Positions 1 through 8,095 are shown, numbered from the stretch's first letter. The stretch: 64,000 nt of DNA from Larkinella terrae (GCF_009668025.1 NZ_WJXZ01000001.1:487814-551813), one strand, 5' to 3'. The notes: generated by a model not told the origin, from the letters alone. A program made the numbers and translations.

Positions 1-585
1 TTTATCGATCATTTTCCCCAGTAACACGTAGTTGGTCTGGTTATAGGCAAACTGTTCTCCGGTCGGGAAATCCATCGGCATTGTCTGCACTTTCGCCCAG
101 GCGGCCTCCTCGCTTCCAACCCCCTGAAGTCCGTACGTGCTGGGATTCAGGATTCGATTGATATCGGGCAGTCCCGAAACGTGCGTCAATAACTGCCGGA
201 TGGTAACGGGTCGCCAGGATTCCGGCAGTCCCTCCAGGTACCGGGATACCGGGGCCGCCAGATCCACCTTTCCTTCTTCCACCAATTGCATTATGGCAAC
301 CCCCGTAAATGCCTTCGTGCAGGAGTAAATCGGAAAAATGCTGCGATTGGTAACCGGCAGCGAATCCTGAACATTCGCCAGTCCGTAGGAGTTGAGCAAC
401 ACAATTTTTCCACCTTGCACCACCGCCAGTTGCAGCCCCGTAATCCGGCGTTCCTGCATCTGCTTACGCAGAAATGCGTCGATGCTCTTTGATGCAGATT
501 TAGGCTGACTATATGAAAATGAGCTAATTAGTAAGATAAGCCAGGCCGATAGGCCGATCGAAACAGGAAGTCGGTTGCCGTTCAT
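1..585 (-). CDS. Serine hydrolase, class C beta-lactamase family (3' part missing)
   Basis: The first 195 residues of an exported serine hydrolase of the class C beta-lactamase/PBP-like family are present; the rest lies off the left edge. A hydrophobic signal segment (about residues 9-24, ending near SYSQP) precedes the catalytic domain. The nucleophile motif SxxK is seen as S88-C-T-K91, followed by the family-typical stretch THVSGLP at about 134-140. The second motif, usually YxN, reads Y181-N-Q, then TNYVLLG. Start chosen at the ATG giving the signal peptide. The family includes peptidases, esterases and beta-lactamase-like proteins, so the substrate cannot be told. Confidence 0.85.
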   Translation of the reverse strand, partial: MNGNRLPVSIGLSAWLILLISSFSYSQPKSASKSIDAFLRKQMQERRITGLQLAVVQGGKIVLLNSYGLANVQDSLPVTNRSIFPIYSCTKAFTGVAIMQLVEEGKVDLAAPVSRYLEGLPESWRPVTIRQLLTHVSGLPDINRILNPSTYGLQGVGSEEAAWAKVQTMPMDFPTGEQFAYNQTNYVLLGKMIDK

Positions 586-609
586 CAGGTTGAAATTTTC
601 CCGGAAACT

Positions 610-903
610 TCAATCTGACAAAAAGGTTACAGAATGGGCAAAAAAATGTTTCCCAAAACCGGTCGGGGCGGTTTTTACCTTGTCCGCCCGAAAACCGCTT
701 TCGTGGCAGCCTTTGAATTTCCCGTGTCCATTGCCCAGCAGCAGTGTTCCTTTCGAGGCATCGTGCCAGCCGCCGATGGTTTCCGAAGCGTAGGCGTTGC
801 CGATGAGCAAGGCAGACGGAAAAACGAGTCCATCAACACTGGAAAAAGTCAGGAATAACCCGTATGTCAGGCTGACTGATCTGCCCGGCTGAGAACACCG
901 CAT
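610..903 (-). pseudogene. Remnant of a CRTAC1-type (VCBS/ASPIC-UnbV) protein
   Basis: In this minus-strand frame the translation contains LLIGNAYASETIGGWHDAS followed by KGTLLLGNGHGKFK and ESGF. This matches in order the C-terminal part of CRTAC1-like repeat proteins of Bacteroidota, which normally read as LLVGN-(n)-E-(n)-GRYDAS-G-LLLGDG-G-F. Nothing of the long VCBS repeat region remains: an in-frame stop lies just upstream (near 912) and the sequence after about 690 no longer matches. I read it as a decayed gene fragment rather than an active small gene. Family match is from memory of the motif, so moderate confidence. Confidence 0.5.
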
Positions 904-1156
904 TGAGGTGCGTTACAAATAATTCCGGTTCCTCCCATACCGGCGTTGAAGGCGGACCTCGACGCTCTTTTTTTATTGCATTATTATCAGCAAAACCGCT
1001 TATTTAGGAGCTAATTATTCAATTATTTTGTTATTTTAGTGGTCTGTGCTTCATCTCCTTTTCTGAACGAAGTTGCCTCAAGCAGCAGCACTTATGTACA
1101 GAAAACCGCTTGGGCGGAGCACCCTGTGCACTCCTATTTTACCGACAACAGATACC
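904..1156. other. Gene-free stretch
   Basis: No convincing coding region. The segment turns AT-rich (about 960-1050) before the next plus-strand gene and probably holds that gene's promoter; I see no clear TAnnTTTG box. Confidence 0.4.
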
Positions 1157-1336
1157 ATGAAAAAACAAATTGCCCTGGAATTAACCGAAAGTGAAGCGCA
1201 AATGCTGGCTTTTTTATTGCACACGGCCACAGATCAGTTCTACGCCAGTAAAGTTCTGCGGGACCGTGCCAAAATCAGCTTAAAAGATTTACGAACTGCT
1301 GAAACCGTACGCAGGAAATTAACCCATTCCAGATAA
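1157..1336 (+). CDS. Small hypothetical protein (59 aa)
   Basis: A 59-residue, charged, probably helical protein beginning MKKQIALELTESEAQ. The frame is open further upstream, but this ATG gives a sensible Lys-rich N terminus and the upstream residues look non-coding. No signal peptide, membrane segment or recognisable domain. It lies 19 bp ahead of the pentapeptide-like gene and may be co-transcribed. Function unknown. Confidence 0.45.
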   Translation: MKKQIALELTESEAQMLAFLLHTATDQFYASKVLRDRAKISLKDLRTAETVRRKLTHSR

Positions 1337-1355
1337 TCCGGTAGATAAGCCGCAG

Positions 1356-1670
1356 GTGCATTTTGAGAACATCTGCATGGCCGGATCGAAAATCACAAAC
1401 GCCGACCTGAGTGATTTAGAGATTGACGGCGCTCAGTTGGGTGGCGCGTATATTCACAACATTGGAATGCCCCCGGAAAGCCACCCCAACTACGACCCGG
1501 CGGCTAGACAAAGGCCGTTACGGTTTGAAAATTGTCACCTGGAGGGCAGCACGCTCACGGGGGGCAGCCTGAAGGATGTGGAGGTAACTGACTGCGCCCT
1601 GACCGGAATGCGAATCAACGGAATCCTGGTCGAAAAGCTGTTAGAAGCGTACGCCAAATCAATAGGATAA
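1356..1670 (+). CDS. Pentapeptide-repeat-like protein
   Basis: A 104-residue protein with the spaced pattern of a short right-handed beta-helix: successive A(D/N)LSx-type strands (SKITNADLSDLEIDGAQLGG, then a break, then FENCHLEGSTLTGG and VEVTDCALTGMRING). It ends in VEKLLEAY, a C-terminal helix seen in small Bacteroidota pentapeptide proteins. The start is a GTG; the frame runs open upstream for some codons, so the true start is uncertain. No signal peptide, so cytosolic. Role unknown; such proteins sometimes mimic DNA or act as scaffolds. Confidence 0.6.
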   Translation: MHFENICMAGSKITNADLSDLEIDGAQLGGAYIHNIGMPPESHPNYDPAARQRPLRFENCHLEGSTLTGGSLKDVEVTDCALTGMRINGILVEKLLEAYAKSIG

Positions 1671-1839
1671 TCCGGCCCGGTTACCCGTTGACGCTGTTTG
1701 TCAGAGACGATAAGACCCTAACCTGAATCCACTTCCCTCGCCTTGTTTTTTTAAACTTCTCTGAATGGGTTTAGTTATTCACGAAACTGGTAAAGAATTG
1801 CACTTGCAAAACCTATGAAAACGTTTAACTCCAGACCAT

Positions 1840-2064
1840 ATGGAAGATGCTATTTTGGAAATTCAGGGGAATTTAGTGGTGGTTAGGGAAATGATGAACC
1901 GTTGTGCCGAACATCCCGAACAACTCGACAATCACTTGCTTGGTCAGATCAAGGTACAATTACTGGACTTGATCACGGTTACCGAGCTTTTGATTGTGAA
2001 CAATCAGGCTCCATCATTCCCACCCCCATCTCTGGATGGTCTATCACCTGATCATCAGAATTAA
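1840..2064 (+). CDS. Small hypothetical protein (74 aa)
   Basis: Mostly helical acidic 74-residue protein with two amphipathic helices and a proline-rich tail (SFPPPS). No cysteine, signal peptide or known motif. It sits just before the NIF3-like gene, with about 76 bp between its stop and that gene's chosen ATG. Codon use resembles neighbours. Function unknown. Confidence 0.45.
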   Translation: MEDAILEIQGNLVVVREMMNRCAEHPEQLDNHLLGQIKVQLLDLITVTELLIVNNQAPSFPPPSLDGLSPDHQN

Positions 2065-2112
2065 GGATGAATGAATGTTTTTTAGCAGGAAGGCCCCAAA
2101 CAACGTTACCCC

Positions 2113-2136
2113 AAACCGTTTATTGATAAACGGTTT
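2113..2136. repeat. Perfect 10-bp hairpin directly before the NIF3-like start codon
   Basis: AAACCGTTTA and TAAACGGTTT are perfect inverted copies separated by TTGA. The right arm ends four bases before the ATG at 2141, so if that start is right the ribosome landing site would be folded in the mRNA. Confidence 0.7.
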
Positions 2137-2140
2137 GAGC

Positions 2141-2872
2141 ATGCGACTAGACGAACTGGTTCACTATCTGGCGTTTCTTTTTACAACCGCTGCTTATCCG
2201 CCGGAAGAACAGGGCGGGATTTATCACTCTCATCCCGACTCGATTGATCAACCGGTCCGGCGTATCGGACTGGCCCTCGAACCGTGGCCGGGCCTTCCGG
2301 ACTGGCTTGTCGAAAACCGCATCGATACCCTTTGGCTGCATCGCCCCTGGCACCTCGACCCGGCGGTTTTACCCGAAAACACGACCGTTTTAGCGCACCA
2401 CCTACCTTTTGATGAGCACTTTACGATCGGTTACAACCGATCGATGGCGGAAGCGGTAGGTCTGCCGTGGACAGTTGCCGAAGGGCCGGAACCCATCGGC
2501 TACAAGCAGGCACCCGGTTTGCCCCCCCGCCCGATTGGTATGCTGGGCCGGAGCCCGCAACTGGACCTTGAAAGCTGGCGCAACCAGATTATCGACCTGT
2601 TTGGCGGTTATGAAGAAGCCTATCCGGGCCGTCAGTCGGCACCGGACCGAATCGCGGTGGTCGGCGCCATGACGGACGCTCTCATTCGGGAAGCCTCCGA
2701 TCGGGGTGCCGGGCTTTATATCACGGGGCAATACCGGAAAGGAGCCCAGAGAGCCGTCGATGCAACCGGGCTGACGGTTATTGCAATTGGCCACCGGCGA
2801 AGCGAAGAATGGGGGCTCCGGAAACTGGCCGATCTTTTACGGGCGCAGGGGCTCATTTGTTGGGTTGCCTAA
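2141..2872 (+). CDS. NIF3-like (DUF34) family protein
   Basis: A 243-residue relative of the NIF3/YbgI family of dinuclear-metal proteins. Support comes from the ordered motifs: AHHLPFDEHF near residue 85 (cf. the His-rich HNPFD segment), NRSMAEAVGLP, VVGAMTDALI, GAGLYITGQY and the C-terminal GHRRSE (cf. GHyxSE metal motif). The family's reaction is not settled; GTP cyclohydrolase II-like annotation is common but unproven. It is shorter than two-domain bacterial homologues. The frame is open to an ATG at 2075; I prefer 2141 because it begins at the conserved MRLDELVHYL. Confidence 0.75.
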   Translation: MRLDELVHYLAFLFTTAAYPPEEQGGIYHSHPDSIDQPVRRIGLALEPWPGLPDWLVENRIDTLWLHRPWHLDPAVLPENTTVLAHHLPFDEHFTIGYNRSMAEAVGLPWTVAEGPEPIGYKQAPGLPPRPIGMLGRSPQLDLESWRNQIIDLFGGYEEAYPGRQSAPDRIAVVGAMTDALIREASDRGAGLYITGQYRKGAQRAVDATGLTVIAIGHRRSEEWGLRKLADLLRAQGLICWVA

Positions 2873-3045
2873 CCGGTTGAGACTAAAAAGTATACCGGAA
2901 GATTGTGTACATTCGTACCGCAAACCGTATCGGGTGCGCGACTGTGTAAACGGAGATGGGGATTAAGCCGTTGGTTTCCTGACCGGTATTGAACTCCAGA
3001 GTGCATCTGGAAAAATTAAACAACCTAAAGTGATTTAGAAGTTGC

Positions 3046-3741
3046 ATGACAGAAGCGGTTACTGCCCTGAATCGTCTCGACGTGATCGAAGCTCTGATGC
3101 GTCAGAAAAAATTGAAAAATTACCTGGAAATCGGGGTCGCTAACGGCCACATTTTTTTCCGGGTTAAAAGCTCATTCAAACTGGCAGTCGATCCGGCGTT
3201 TTCGTTCGACCGACTCCGTCGGGTGGGCAAGGCCATCCTCAATCCGGCGAATCTGGCCAATCAGTATTTCGAGAAAACGAGCGATGCTTTTTTTGCGGAA
3301 GATGCGGAGCGGGTCATTGCCACAACGCCCCTGCAACTGGCTCTGATCGACGGCATGCACGAATACCAGTTTGCGCTCCGTGATGTCGAAAACACGCTCC
3401 ACTACCTCAGCGACGACGGCGTTATCATCCTGCACGACTGCAATCCGCTCACGCCCGGCGCTGCCGTTCCGTACGAGGAATGGGTGGAAGGTCAATGGAA
3501 TGGCGACGTCTGGAAAACCGTGGTCCATCTGCGCAGCCAGCGCCCCGACCTCAACGTGTTTGTGCTCGATACCGATCAGGGGCTGGGCATCGTGACCCGC
3601 AAAAAACCGGAATCCATGCTGGATTTTACGCCTTCCCAAATTGCCCGGTTGACCTACGAAGATTTCGCCCAAAACCGCACCCACTGGCTCAACCTGAAAT
3701 CCCCGGATTACTTTTATGCGTATTTTGGGATAGAAAAGTGA
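3046..3741 (+). CDS. Class I SAM-dependent methyltransferase (Methyltransf_24 type)
   Basis: A 231-residue Rossmann methyltransferase. Motif I is YLEIGVANG (about residues 26-34), an acidic strand follows (LAVDPAFSF), and LIDGMHEYQFALRDVE plus VIILHDCNP (about 105-142) are typical of the Methyltransf_24 group, often linked to glycan or O-antigen modification. No signal peptide; cytosolic. The neighbours give no pathway context: the NIF3-like gene lies upstream and convergent recX downstream across a hairpin. Substrate unknown. Confidence 0.8.
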   Translation: MTEAVTALNRLDVIEALMRQKKLKNYLEIGVANGHIFFRVKSSFKLAVDPAFSFDRLRRVGKAILNPANLANQYFEKTSDAFFAEDAERVIATTPLQLALIDGMHEYQFALRDVENTLHYLSDDGVIILHDCNPLTPGAAVPYEEWVEGQWNGDVWKTVVHLRSQRPDLNVFVLDTDQGLGIVTRKKPESMLDFTPSQIARLTYEDFAQNRTHWLNLKSPDYFYAYFGIEK

Positions 3742-3777
3742 CGATTGACCATTGACCGCCGTCAATCGTCAATCGTC
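3740..3777. terminator. Hairpin between convergent methyltransferase and recX genes
   Basis: Arms of 17 bp with one mismatch (GACGATTGACCATTGAC / GTCAATCGTCAATCGTC) around a 4-nt loop, built from the tandem word CAATCGT. It sits exactly between two convergent stop codons, so a bidirectional terminator is the likely role, although no strong T-run follows. Confidence 0.6.
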
Positions 3778-4240
3778 AATGGTCTTCACTCCCCCCCAAC
3801 ACTGCCCACACCAACTCGCTTTCGTAGCCTTTGCTGATGGCGTAGCGGACAAGTTTCTGTTTCAGAACCAGCGGACTTTCGCCCTGGAGACTCCGCTTTT
3901 TTTTCTCAAGCAGATCGACGAGCGTCTGACGGTAATCATCCTGCTCGATTTCCTTCATGCCCTGCTCGAGGTTGTAGCCGGTGATGCCGCGCTGTTTGAG
4001 GTGCTGCCGGATTTTGTGCCGCCCCCAGCGTTTCACCCGGAACTTGCTGCCCGCAAAGGTTCTGGCAAACCGCTCTTCATTCAGGTAGTTTTGTTCGATC
4101 AACCAGGCAATTATTTCCTCAGACTCATCGCCGTCAACGTCCCATTCGTTGAGCCGTTCACGCACTTCCCGTTGCGTTCGTTCCTGGTAGGCGCAAAACG
4201 AAGCCGCCCGGCGCAGGATTTCTTTGGTTTGATCGGTCAT
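3776..4240 (-). CDS. recX: Regulatory protein RecX
   Basis: A 154-residue RecX/OraA-type protein made of three-helix repeats that modulates RecA filaments. Recognisable family stretches are CAYQERTQREVRERL, IIAWLIEQNYLNEERFAR, KFRVKRWGRHKIRQHLKQRG and the C-terminal RYAISKGYESELVWAVL. The start was moved inward to MTDQTKEI since the upstream residues do not fit the family. recA is not in the window. The gene stands alone, convergent to the methyltransferase gene. Confidence 0.9.
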   Translation of the reverse strand: MTDQTKEILRRAASFCAYQERTQREVRERLNEWDVDGDESEEIIAWLIEQNYLNEERFARTFAGSKFRVKRWGRHKIRQHLKQRGITGYNLEQGMKEIEQDDYRQTLVDLLEKKKRSLQGESPLVLKQKLVRYAISKGYESELVWAVLGGSEDH

Positions 4241-4252
4241 AGTTGAGAGGAA

Positions 4253-4317
4253 AGAGGAAAGACGCAAGACAAGAGACGTTTTCTAATTGCAATGATTTCG
4301 TCTCACGTCTATCCTCT
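4253..4317. repeat. Imperfect inverted repeat upstream of recX
   Basis: AGAGGAAAGACG and GAGACG on the left pair with CGTCTC and CGTCT-CCTCT on the right around an AT-rich loop. The pairing is imperfect and purine-rich on one strand. It separates recX from the first RraA gene, both on the minus strand, so it may end the rraA transcript. Confidence 0.45.
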
Positions 4318-4331
4318 CTTGTCTATTTCAA

Positions 4332-5264
4332 TCACCAGGTTCGTTTGCTCATCACTTTATCCAGTTCCGGGCGGGTCATGGTGCCTAGTTCCGGGTGCTG
4401 GCTCAGCCATTTCAGGAACTCGGTTTTGATTTCGTCGGTCCATTGGCTGTCGATCTGGCCGGTCGTGTAGCGGTTTGATTTTACCATCTCGAAACCGAAC
4501 TGATCCTTGCGGGCCACGAATTCGCAGGTCGTGACCACCTGTTCGGCCATGTGCGCCGGAACAAACAGAACGCCTTCGCGCTGCGCAATCACCAGATCGC
4601 CCGGCAACACCATCGTGCCGCCCATCCGGATCGGCGAATTGAGCCCCATCAGTACCATTTCTTCCAGAAACGACGGATGAAAATCGCGAACAAATGCATT
4701 GAAACCCTTGATATTCTGCAACTCCTGCAAATCGCGGGCGGCTCCGTTAAACACGACCCCGTTACCTGTTTTGCTGAAAATCGCGTTGCCGAGTGTGGCG
4801 CCGACAAGCGTTCCGCCACCAATTTTACCAAAACCGTCGGCCACGTACACATCGCCTTTGGTCAGCGTTTCAATCGGCCAGGTGTTCGTATTTCCCTTGC
4901 GGCCCTGCTTGCTGATGCCACGCTCCTTGATGTTTTTCTCGACATCCGGTCGGCTGGGCATGAACATCGCCGTTACGGCCCGCCCGGCAACCACCACGTC
5001 ATCGTGAATGAATTTCCAGCCGCCTTCGAACTGATTTGTGTAGCCTTCGTTTTTTAAAACCGTCCAGGCATCGTCGATTCCGATTTTTTTAGCCCGTTCC
5101 ACCAGCGCATCCGGGATTTTGGGACGTCCGTCCGGAAACCGCTCCCCCTTCCATTCGGACGTTAAAAACACCAGTTCGTCTTTCGGAATGGTTTGCGCGA
5201 ATGAAATGGGAACAACGAAGACGGTTAAAAACAGAGCGACTAAAGAGGAAATGCTGGATTTCAT
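4332..5264 (-). CDS. Exported RraA-family protein (aldolase-like), copy 1
   Basis: A 310-residue protein with a clear Sec signal peptide (cut near SFAQ) and an RraA/HMG-aldolase-like domain from about residue 75. Family marks are GDVYVADGFGKIGGGTLVGATLGNA, the glycine-rich ligand site, followed about 20 residues on by NGAARDLQEL, whose R-D pair binds substrate and metal in class II pyruvate aldolases of this fold. The later PGDLVIAQREGVLFVPA also fits. RraA in Enterobacteria inhibits RNase E, but the export signal argues for an enzymatic role outside the cytoplasm. Paralogue of the next gene (5390-6322), same strand, about 125 bp apart. Confidence 0.85.
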   Translation of the reverse strand: MKSSISSLVALFLTVFVVPISFAQTIPKDELVFLTSEWKGERFPDGRPKIPDALVERAKKIGIDDAWTVLKNEGYTNQFEGGWKFIHDDVVVAGRAVTAMFMPSRPDVEKNIKERGISKQGRKGNTNTWPIETLTKGDVYVADGFGKIGGGTLVGATLGNAIFSKTGNGVVFNGAARDLQELQNIKGFNAFVRDFHPSFLEEMVLMGLNSPIRMGGTMVLPGDLVIAQREGVLFVPAHMAEQVVTTCEFVARKDQFGFEMVKSNRYTTGQIDSQWTDEIKTEFLKWLSQHPELGTMTRPELDKVMSKRTW

Positions 5265-5296
5265 ACGAGGTCAATTATTAATCTGTAAAGAATATC

Positions 5297-5377
5297 AAAT
5301 GTAAAATGAGTAATGCTAAATGTAAAAGTGTTGGACTGGAAACTACTTTTACATTTAGCATTACTCATTTTACATTT
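5297..5377. repeat. 33-bp perfect palindrome, dispersed family member 1
   Basis: Arms 5297-5329 and 5345-5377 are perfect inverted copies with a 15-nt loop. The inner part, AAATGTAAAAGT...CTGGAAACT.ACTTTTACATTT, reappears at 40383-40421 including the loop word CTGGAAA, so the two copies are related. It lies between the two rraA paralogues. Confidence 0.9.
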
Positions 5378-5389
5378 ATCATTTCCTTT

Positions 5390-6322
5390 TTAATGTTCCT
5401 TGGCCAGATAGGCGTCCAGATCTTTTTGGGTGATGGCTAATTTTTTGGGGTATTTACCCACCCAGGCCCGGAATTCATCCTTGATCTTGGGCGACCAGTC
5501 GCCGTGAATCTCGCCCGAGGGGTATTTTCCCTGCTGCAAAAGTACGCGTTCAAACTCGTCCCGCAAAGCCGTCATCTCCGAAGCCGAAACCAAACCTTCG
5601 ACCAGGTGGGCGGGGATGAAAACCACGCCGTATTCGTTCGCAAAAACGACATCGCCCGGAAAAACCGTCACCTCGCCAATGCGGATCGGAGCGTTGATGG
5701 ACGTTGGCGTCATGTCTTTGATGTACGACGGATCGTGGCCTTTTACCCAGGCATTGAACCCTTTGGTATCTTTCAGTTCCTGCATATCCCGCACCGAACC
5801 GTAAAAGATGACACCCTTACCGGTTTTGCCCACAATGGCGTTTCCGAGACTCGAGCCAATCAGCGTTCCGTCTTTGATTTTGCCGTAACCGTCGGCCACG
5901 TAGATGTCGCCTTTCGTTAAAATATCGATCGGCCAGATGTTGATCCCGCCTTTCTGCGAACGGCCTTCGGCTTTGCCCTGCTTCCGGATCAGGCTGTCGA
6001 GGTCGGGCCGCGTCGGCATGAACTGCGCCGTTACGACGCGCCCGGTCATGGTTTCTCCCGGTTTTAGAATCACCCAGTTTTTTTCGACCTGATTGCGGTA
6101 GCCTTTGTTGCCCAGGTAGCCCCAGATTTGTTCCAGCGTGCAATTCTGCAGCCGTTCCAGCACCAGATCGGGCACGTTCGGGCGACCATCGGGCAGGCGG
6201 GGTCCTTTCCACTTCGAAGTTAATTCGGTCACGTATTCGACCGATGAACCGATTCGTTGCGCCTGGGCTGCATAGCTTCCCGCCAGGGTAATGGCTACTG
6301 CCAGCCAAGTTTTCTTTATCAT
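5390..6322 (-). CDS. Exported RraA-family protein (aldolase-like), copy 2
   Basis: A 310-residue paralogue of the preceding protein, with signal peptide MIKKTWLAVAITLAGSYAAQ. The start was moved inward from an open upstream ATG to this signal sequence. It carries the same landmarks: YVADGYGKIKDGTLIGSSLG, then FYGSVRDMQEL with the R-D pair, then FPGDVVFANEYGVVFIPA. The two proteins also share an N-terminal segment, SKWKGPRLPDGRPNVPD, and a C-terminal helical tail (PKIKDEFRAWVGKYP) not found in cytosolic RraA. It is divergent from the enolase-superfamily gene, which suggests shared control and a common pathway. Activity inferred, not shown. Confidence 0.85.
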   Translation of the reverse strand: MIKKTWLAVAITLAGSYAAQAQRIGSSVEYVTELTSKWKGPRLPDGRPNVPDLVLERLQNCTLEQIWGYLGNKGYRNQVEKNWVILKPGETMTGRVVTAQFMPTRPDLDSLIRKQGKAEGRSQKGGINIWPIDILTKGDIYVADGYGKIKDGTLIGSSLGNAIVGKTGKGVIFYGSVRDMQELKDTKGFNAWVKGHDPSYIKDMTPTSINAPIRIGEVTVFPGDVVFANEYGVVFIPAHLVEGLVSASEMTALRDEFERVLLQQGKYPSGEIHGDWSPKIKDEFRAWVGKYPKKLAITQKDLDAYLAKEH

Positions 6323-6553
6323 CACGTTAGTAAGGGTAAGGTTTGACGAGTTAAAGTCAACAGAAAAAGACAACAGAATGAGTTAAATACTGACTTCAAC
6401 CAGGTTTAGGAAAAAATTGGGTCATAAAACGGAAAAATATGGTTTTTCATTAACTTTCTCAACAAATTGAATTATATCCAGACCGAAATTTGCTTTTCTA
6501 TGTAAATACCGACTGAATGAAATAGTATTACCTAAATCCATCTATTAAATCGC

Positions 6554-8026
6554 ATGAAAAAAGTTGACCAATTACTTGAATGGATTAAAAAACACCCCGC
6601 CCCAACGGCAACCGTTCCCCAATCGGCCCATGCGGTTTCCGGAGTCGATCGACGCGGTTTTCTCCGAAATTCAGCCCTGGGCGGTTTATCGCTCGGTTTG
6701 ATGTTCGACGGAAGACCGGAGCGCGAGATGGAGTTTATCACCCAGAAAGTCAAACGCGAATCGAAGCCTTCCGAACTGAAAATCACCGACATGCGGGTGG
6801 CGGTTTTGCAGGGCGTACCGTTTTCCAGCCCCATCATCCGGATCGACACCAATCAGGGACTCGTCGGCTGGGGCGAAGTTCGCGATGGGGCCAGCGCCAA
6901 TTACGCACTCATGCTGAAAAGCCGCATTCTGGGCAAAAACCCGTGTAATGTGGAGCAGATTTTCAAGCAAATCAAGCAGTTTGGGGGCCACAGCCGGGCC
7001 GCCGGGGGCGTTTGCGGGGTTGAAATGGCACTCTGGGATCTGGCCGGTAAAGCCTATAATGTGCCCGCCTACCAGTTGCTGGGCGGTAAATACCGGGATT
7101 TCATCCGGCTTTACGCCGACACGCCCGAGGGCAGGGATTACGACGAGTTTGCCAAGCACATGGTTCGGCGCCGGGATCAGGGCTATACGTTCCTGAAAAT
7201 GGACTTCGGTATCGGCATGATTGCCGACACACCGGGCATGCTGGTGGGCGCCAAAAACTGGAGCGTCAAACAGCAGTGGAACGACTCGCAGCCCGGCAAA
7301 ATGGGCAATTATGCCATGACCAAGCACCCGTTCACCCGGATTCAGGTTACGAAAAAGGGAATCGACGCGCTGGCGCTGCACGTGAGCAAGGTTCGGGATA
7401 TTGTCGGATACGAAACGCCGTTGGCCGCCGACCACTTTGGGCATTTCGACGTCAATACCGCTATTCAGATCGGGAAGGCCATGGAACCGTTCCGGCTGGC
7501 GTGGCTCGAAGACCTGGTGCCCTGGTTCTATACCGACCAGTGGAAACAGATTTCCGATGCCATCGATACGCCCACGCTGACCGGGGAAGATATTTTTGCG
7601 AAGGAAGAGTTCATCAAACTCATCGACGCCAAAGCCATCGACATGATTCACCCGGATCTGGCGTCGTCGGGCGGTTTGCTGGAAACCAAGAAAATTGGCG
7701 ATTACGCCGAGGAAGCCGGTATTCCGATGGCGATGCACTTTGCCGGATCGCCGATTTGTATGATGGCCAATGTCCATTGTGCCGCTGCAACGGAAAACTT
7801 CGTGGCGCTGGAACACCACGGCGTGGATGTCGACGGATGGGAAGATATTGTTACCGGCATGAAACCGATCGTTGACAAAGGCTTCGTGCGCGTTCCCGAA
7901 AAACCGGGTCTGGGCGTCGAATTAAACGAAGACGTTGCCAAGAAGTTCCTCAAAAAAGGCGCGACCTGGTTTGCTCCAACCGACAGCTGGAACACCCGCG
8001 ACTCCGCCGACCGCGACTGGAGCTAG
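6554..8026 (+). CDS. Tat-exported enolase-superfamily enzyme (mandelate racemase / sugar-acid dehydratase type)
   Basis: A 490-residue member of the mandelate racemase/muconate lactonizing group. The N terminus has a twin-arginine signal (DRRGFLRNSALGG, about residues 31-43). The capping domain is followed by a barrel with LKMD (K-x-D base strand), metal ligands D in LAADHFG, E in AWLEDL and E in TGEDIF, and a late histidine in AMHFAGSP. The His next to the first metal Asp recalls sugar-acid dehydratases of the mannonate/gluconate group. The long insertion after the K-x-D strand (GAKNWSVKQQWND) is lineage-typical. Dehydration of an aldonate in the periplasm is the best guess; it would give a 2-keto-3-deoxy acid, the kind of substrate an RraA-type aldolase could cleave. 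Confidence 0.85.
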   Translation: MKKVDQLLEWIKKHPAPTATVPQSAHAVSGVDRRGFLRNSALGGLSLGLMFDGRPEREMEFITQKVKRESKPSELKITDMRVAVLQGVPFSSPIIRIDTNQGLVGWGEVRDGASANYALMLKSRILGKNPCNVEQIFKQIKQFGGHSRAAGGVCGVEMALWDLAGKAYNVPAYQLLGGKYRDFIRLYADTPEGRDYDEFAKHMVRRRDQGYTFLKMDFGIGMIADTPGMLVGAKNWSVKQQWNDSQPGKMGNYAMTKHPFTRIQVTKKGIDALALHVSKVRDIVGYETPLAADHFGHFDVNTAIQIGKAMEPFRLAWLEDLVPWFYTDQWKQISDAIDTPTLTGEDIFAKEEFIKLIDAKAIDMIHPDLASSGGLLETKKIGDYAEEAGIPMAMHFAGSPICMMANVHCAAATENFVALEHHGVDVDGWEDIVTGMKPIVDKGFVRVPEKPGLGVELNEDVAKKFLKKGATWFAPTDSWNTRDSADRDWS

Positions 8027-8040
8027 TTTTTTTAATGAAC

Positions 8041-8095
8041 AATGAACAATTAACAATGAAAAGTTGGGCAAGCCATTCATTGTTAATTGTTCATT
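8041..8095. terminator. 20-bp perfect hairpin between convergent genes
   Basis: AATGAACAATTAACAATGAA pairs perfectly with 8076-8095 around a 15-nt loop. More copies of the words AACAATGA and TTCATTGTT flank both sides (8035-8125), so slipped longer pairings are possible. It separates the enolase-family gene from the convergent transglutaminase gene. Confidence 0.65.

Noticed and set aside
2873-3045. Possible cobalamin-type riboswitch between the NIF3-like and methyltransferase genes (CGGGTGCGCGACTGTGTAAACGG)
   Set aside because: A few words resemble the B12-box surroundings, but the conserved core and the closing elements are missing, and the downstream gene is not a cobalamin gene.
4332-6322. 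RraA as inhibitor of RNase E
   Set aside because: Both proteins have Sec signal peptides, so they would not meet a cytosolic RNase; the aldolase-like branch of the family is more likely.
6686-7819. Long 377-codon frame on the minus strand
   Set aside because: Antisense shadow of the enolase-superfamily gene; His/Arg/Gly-rich translation without motifs.
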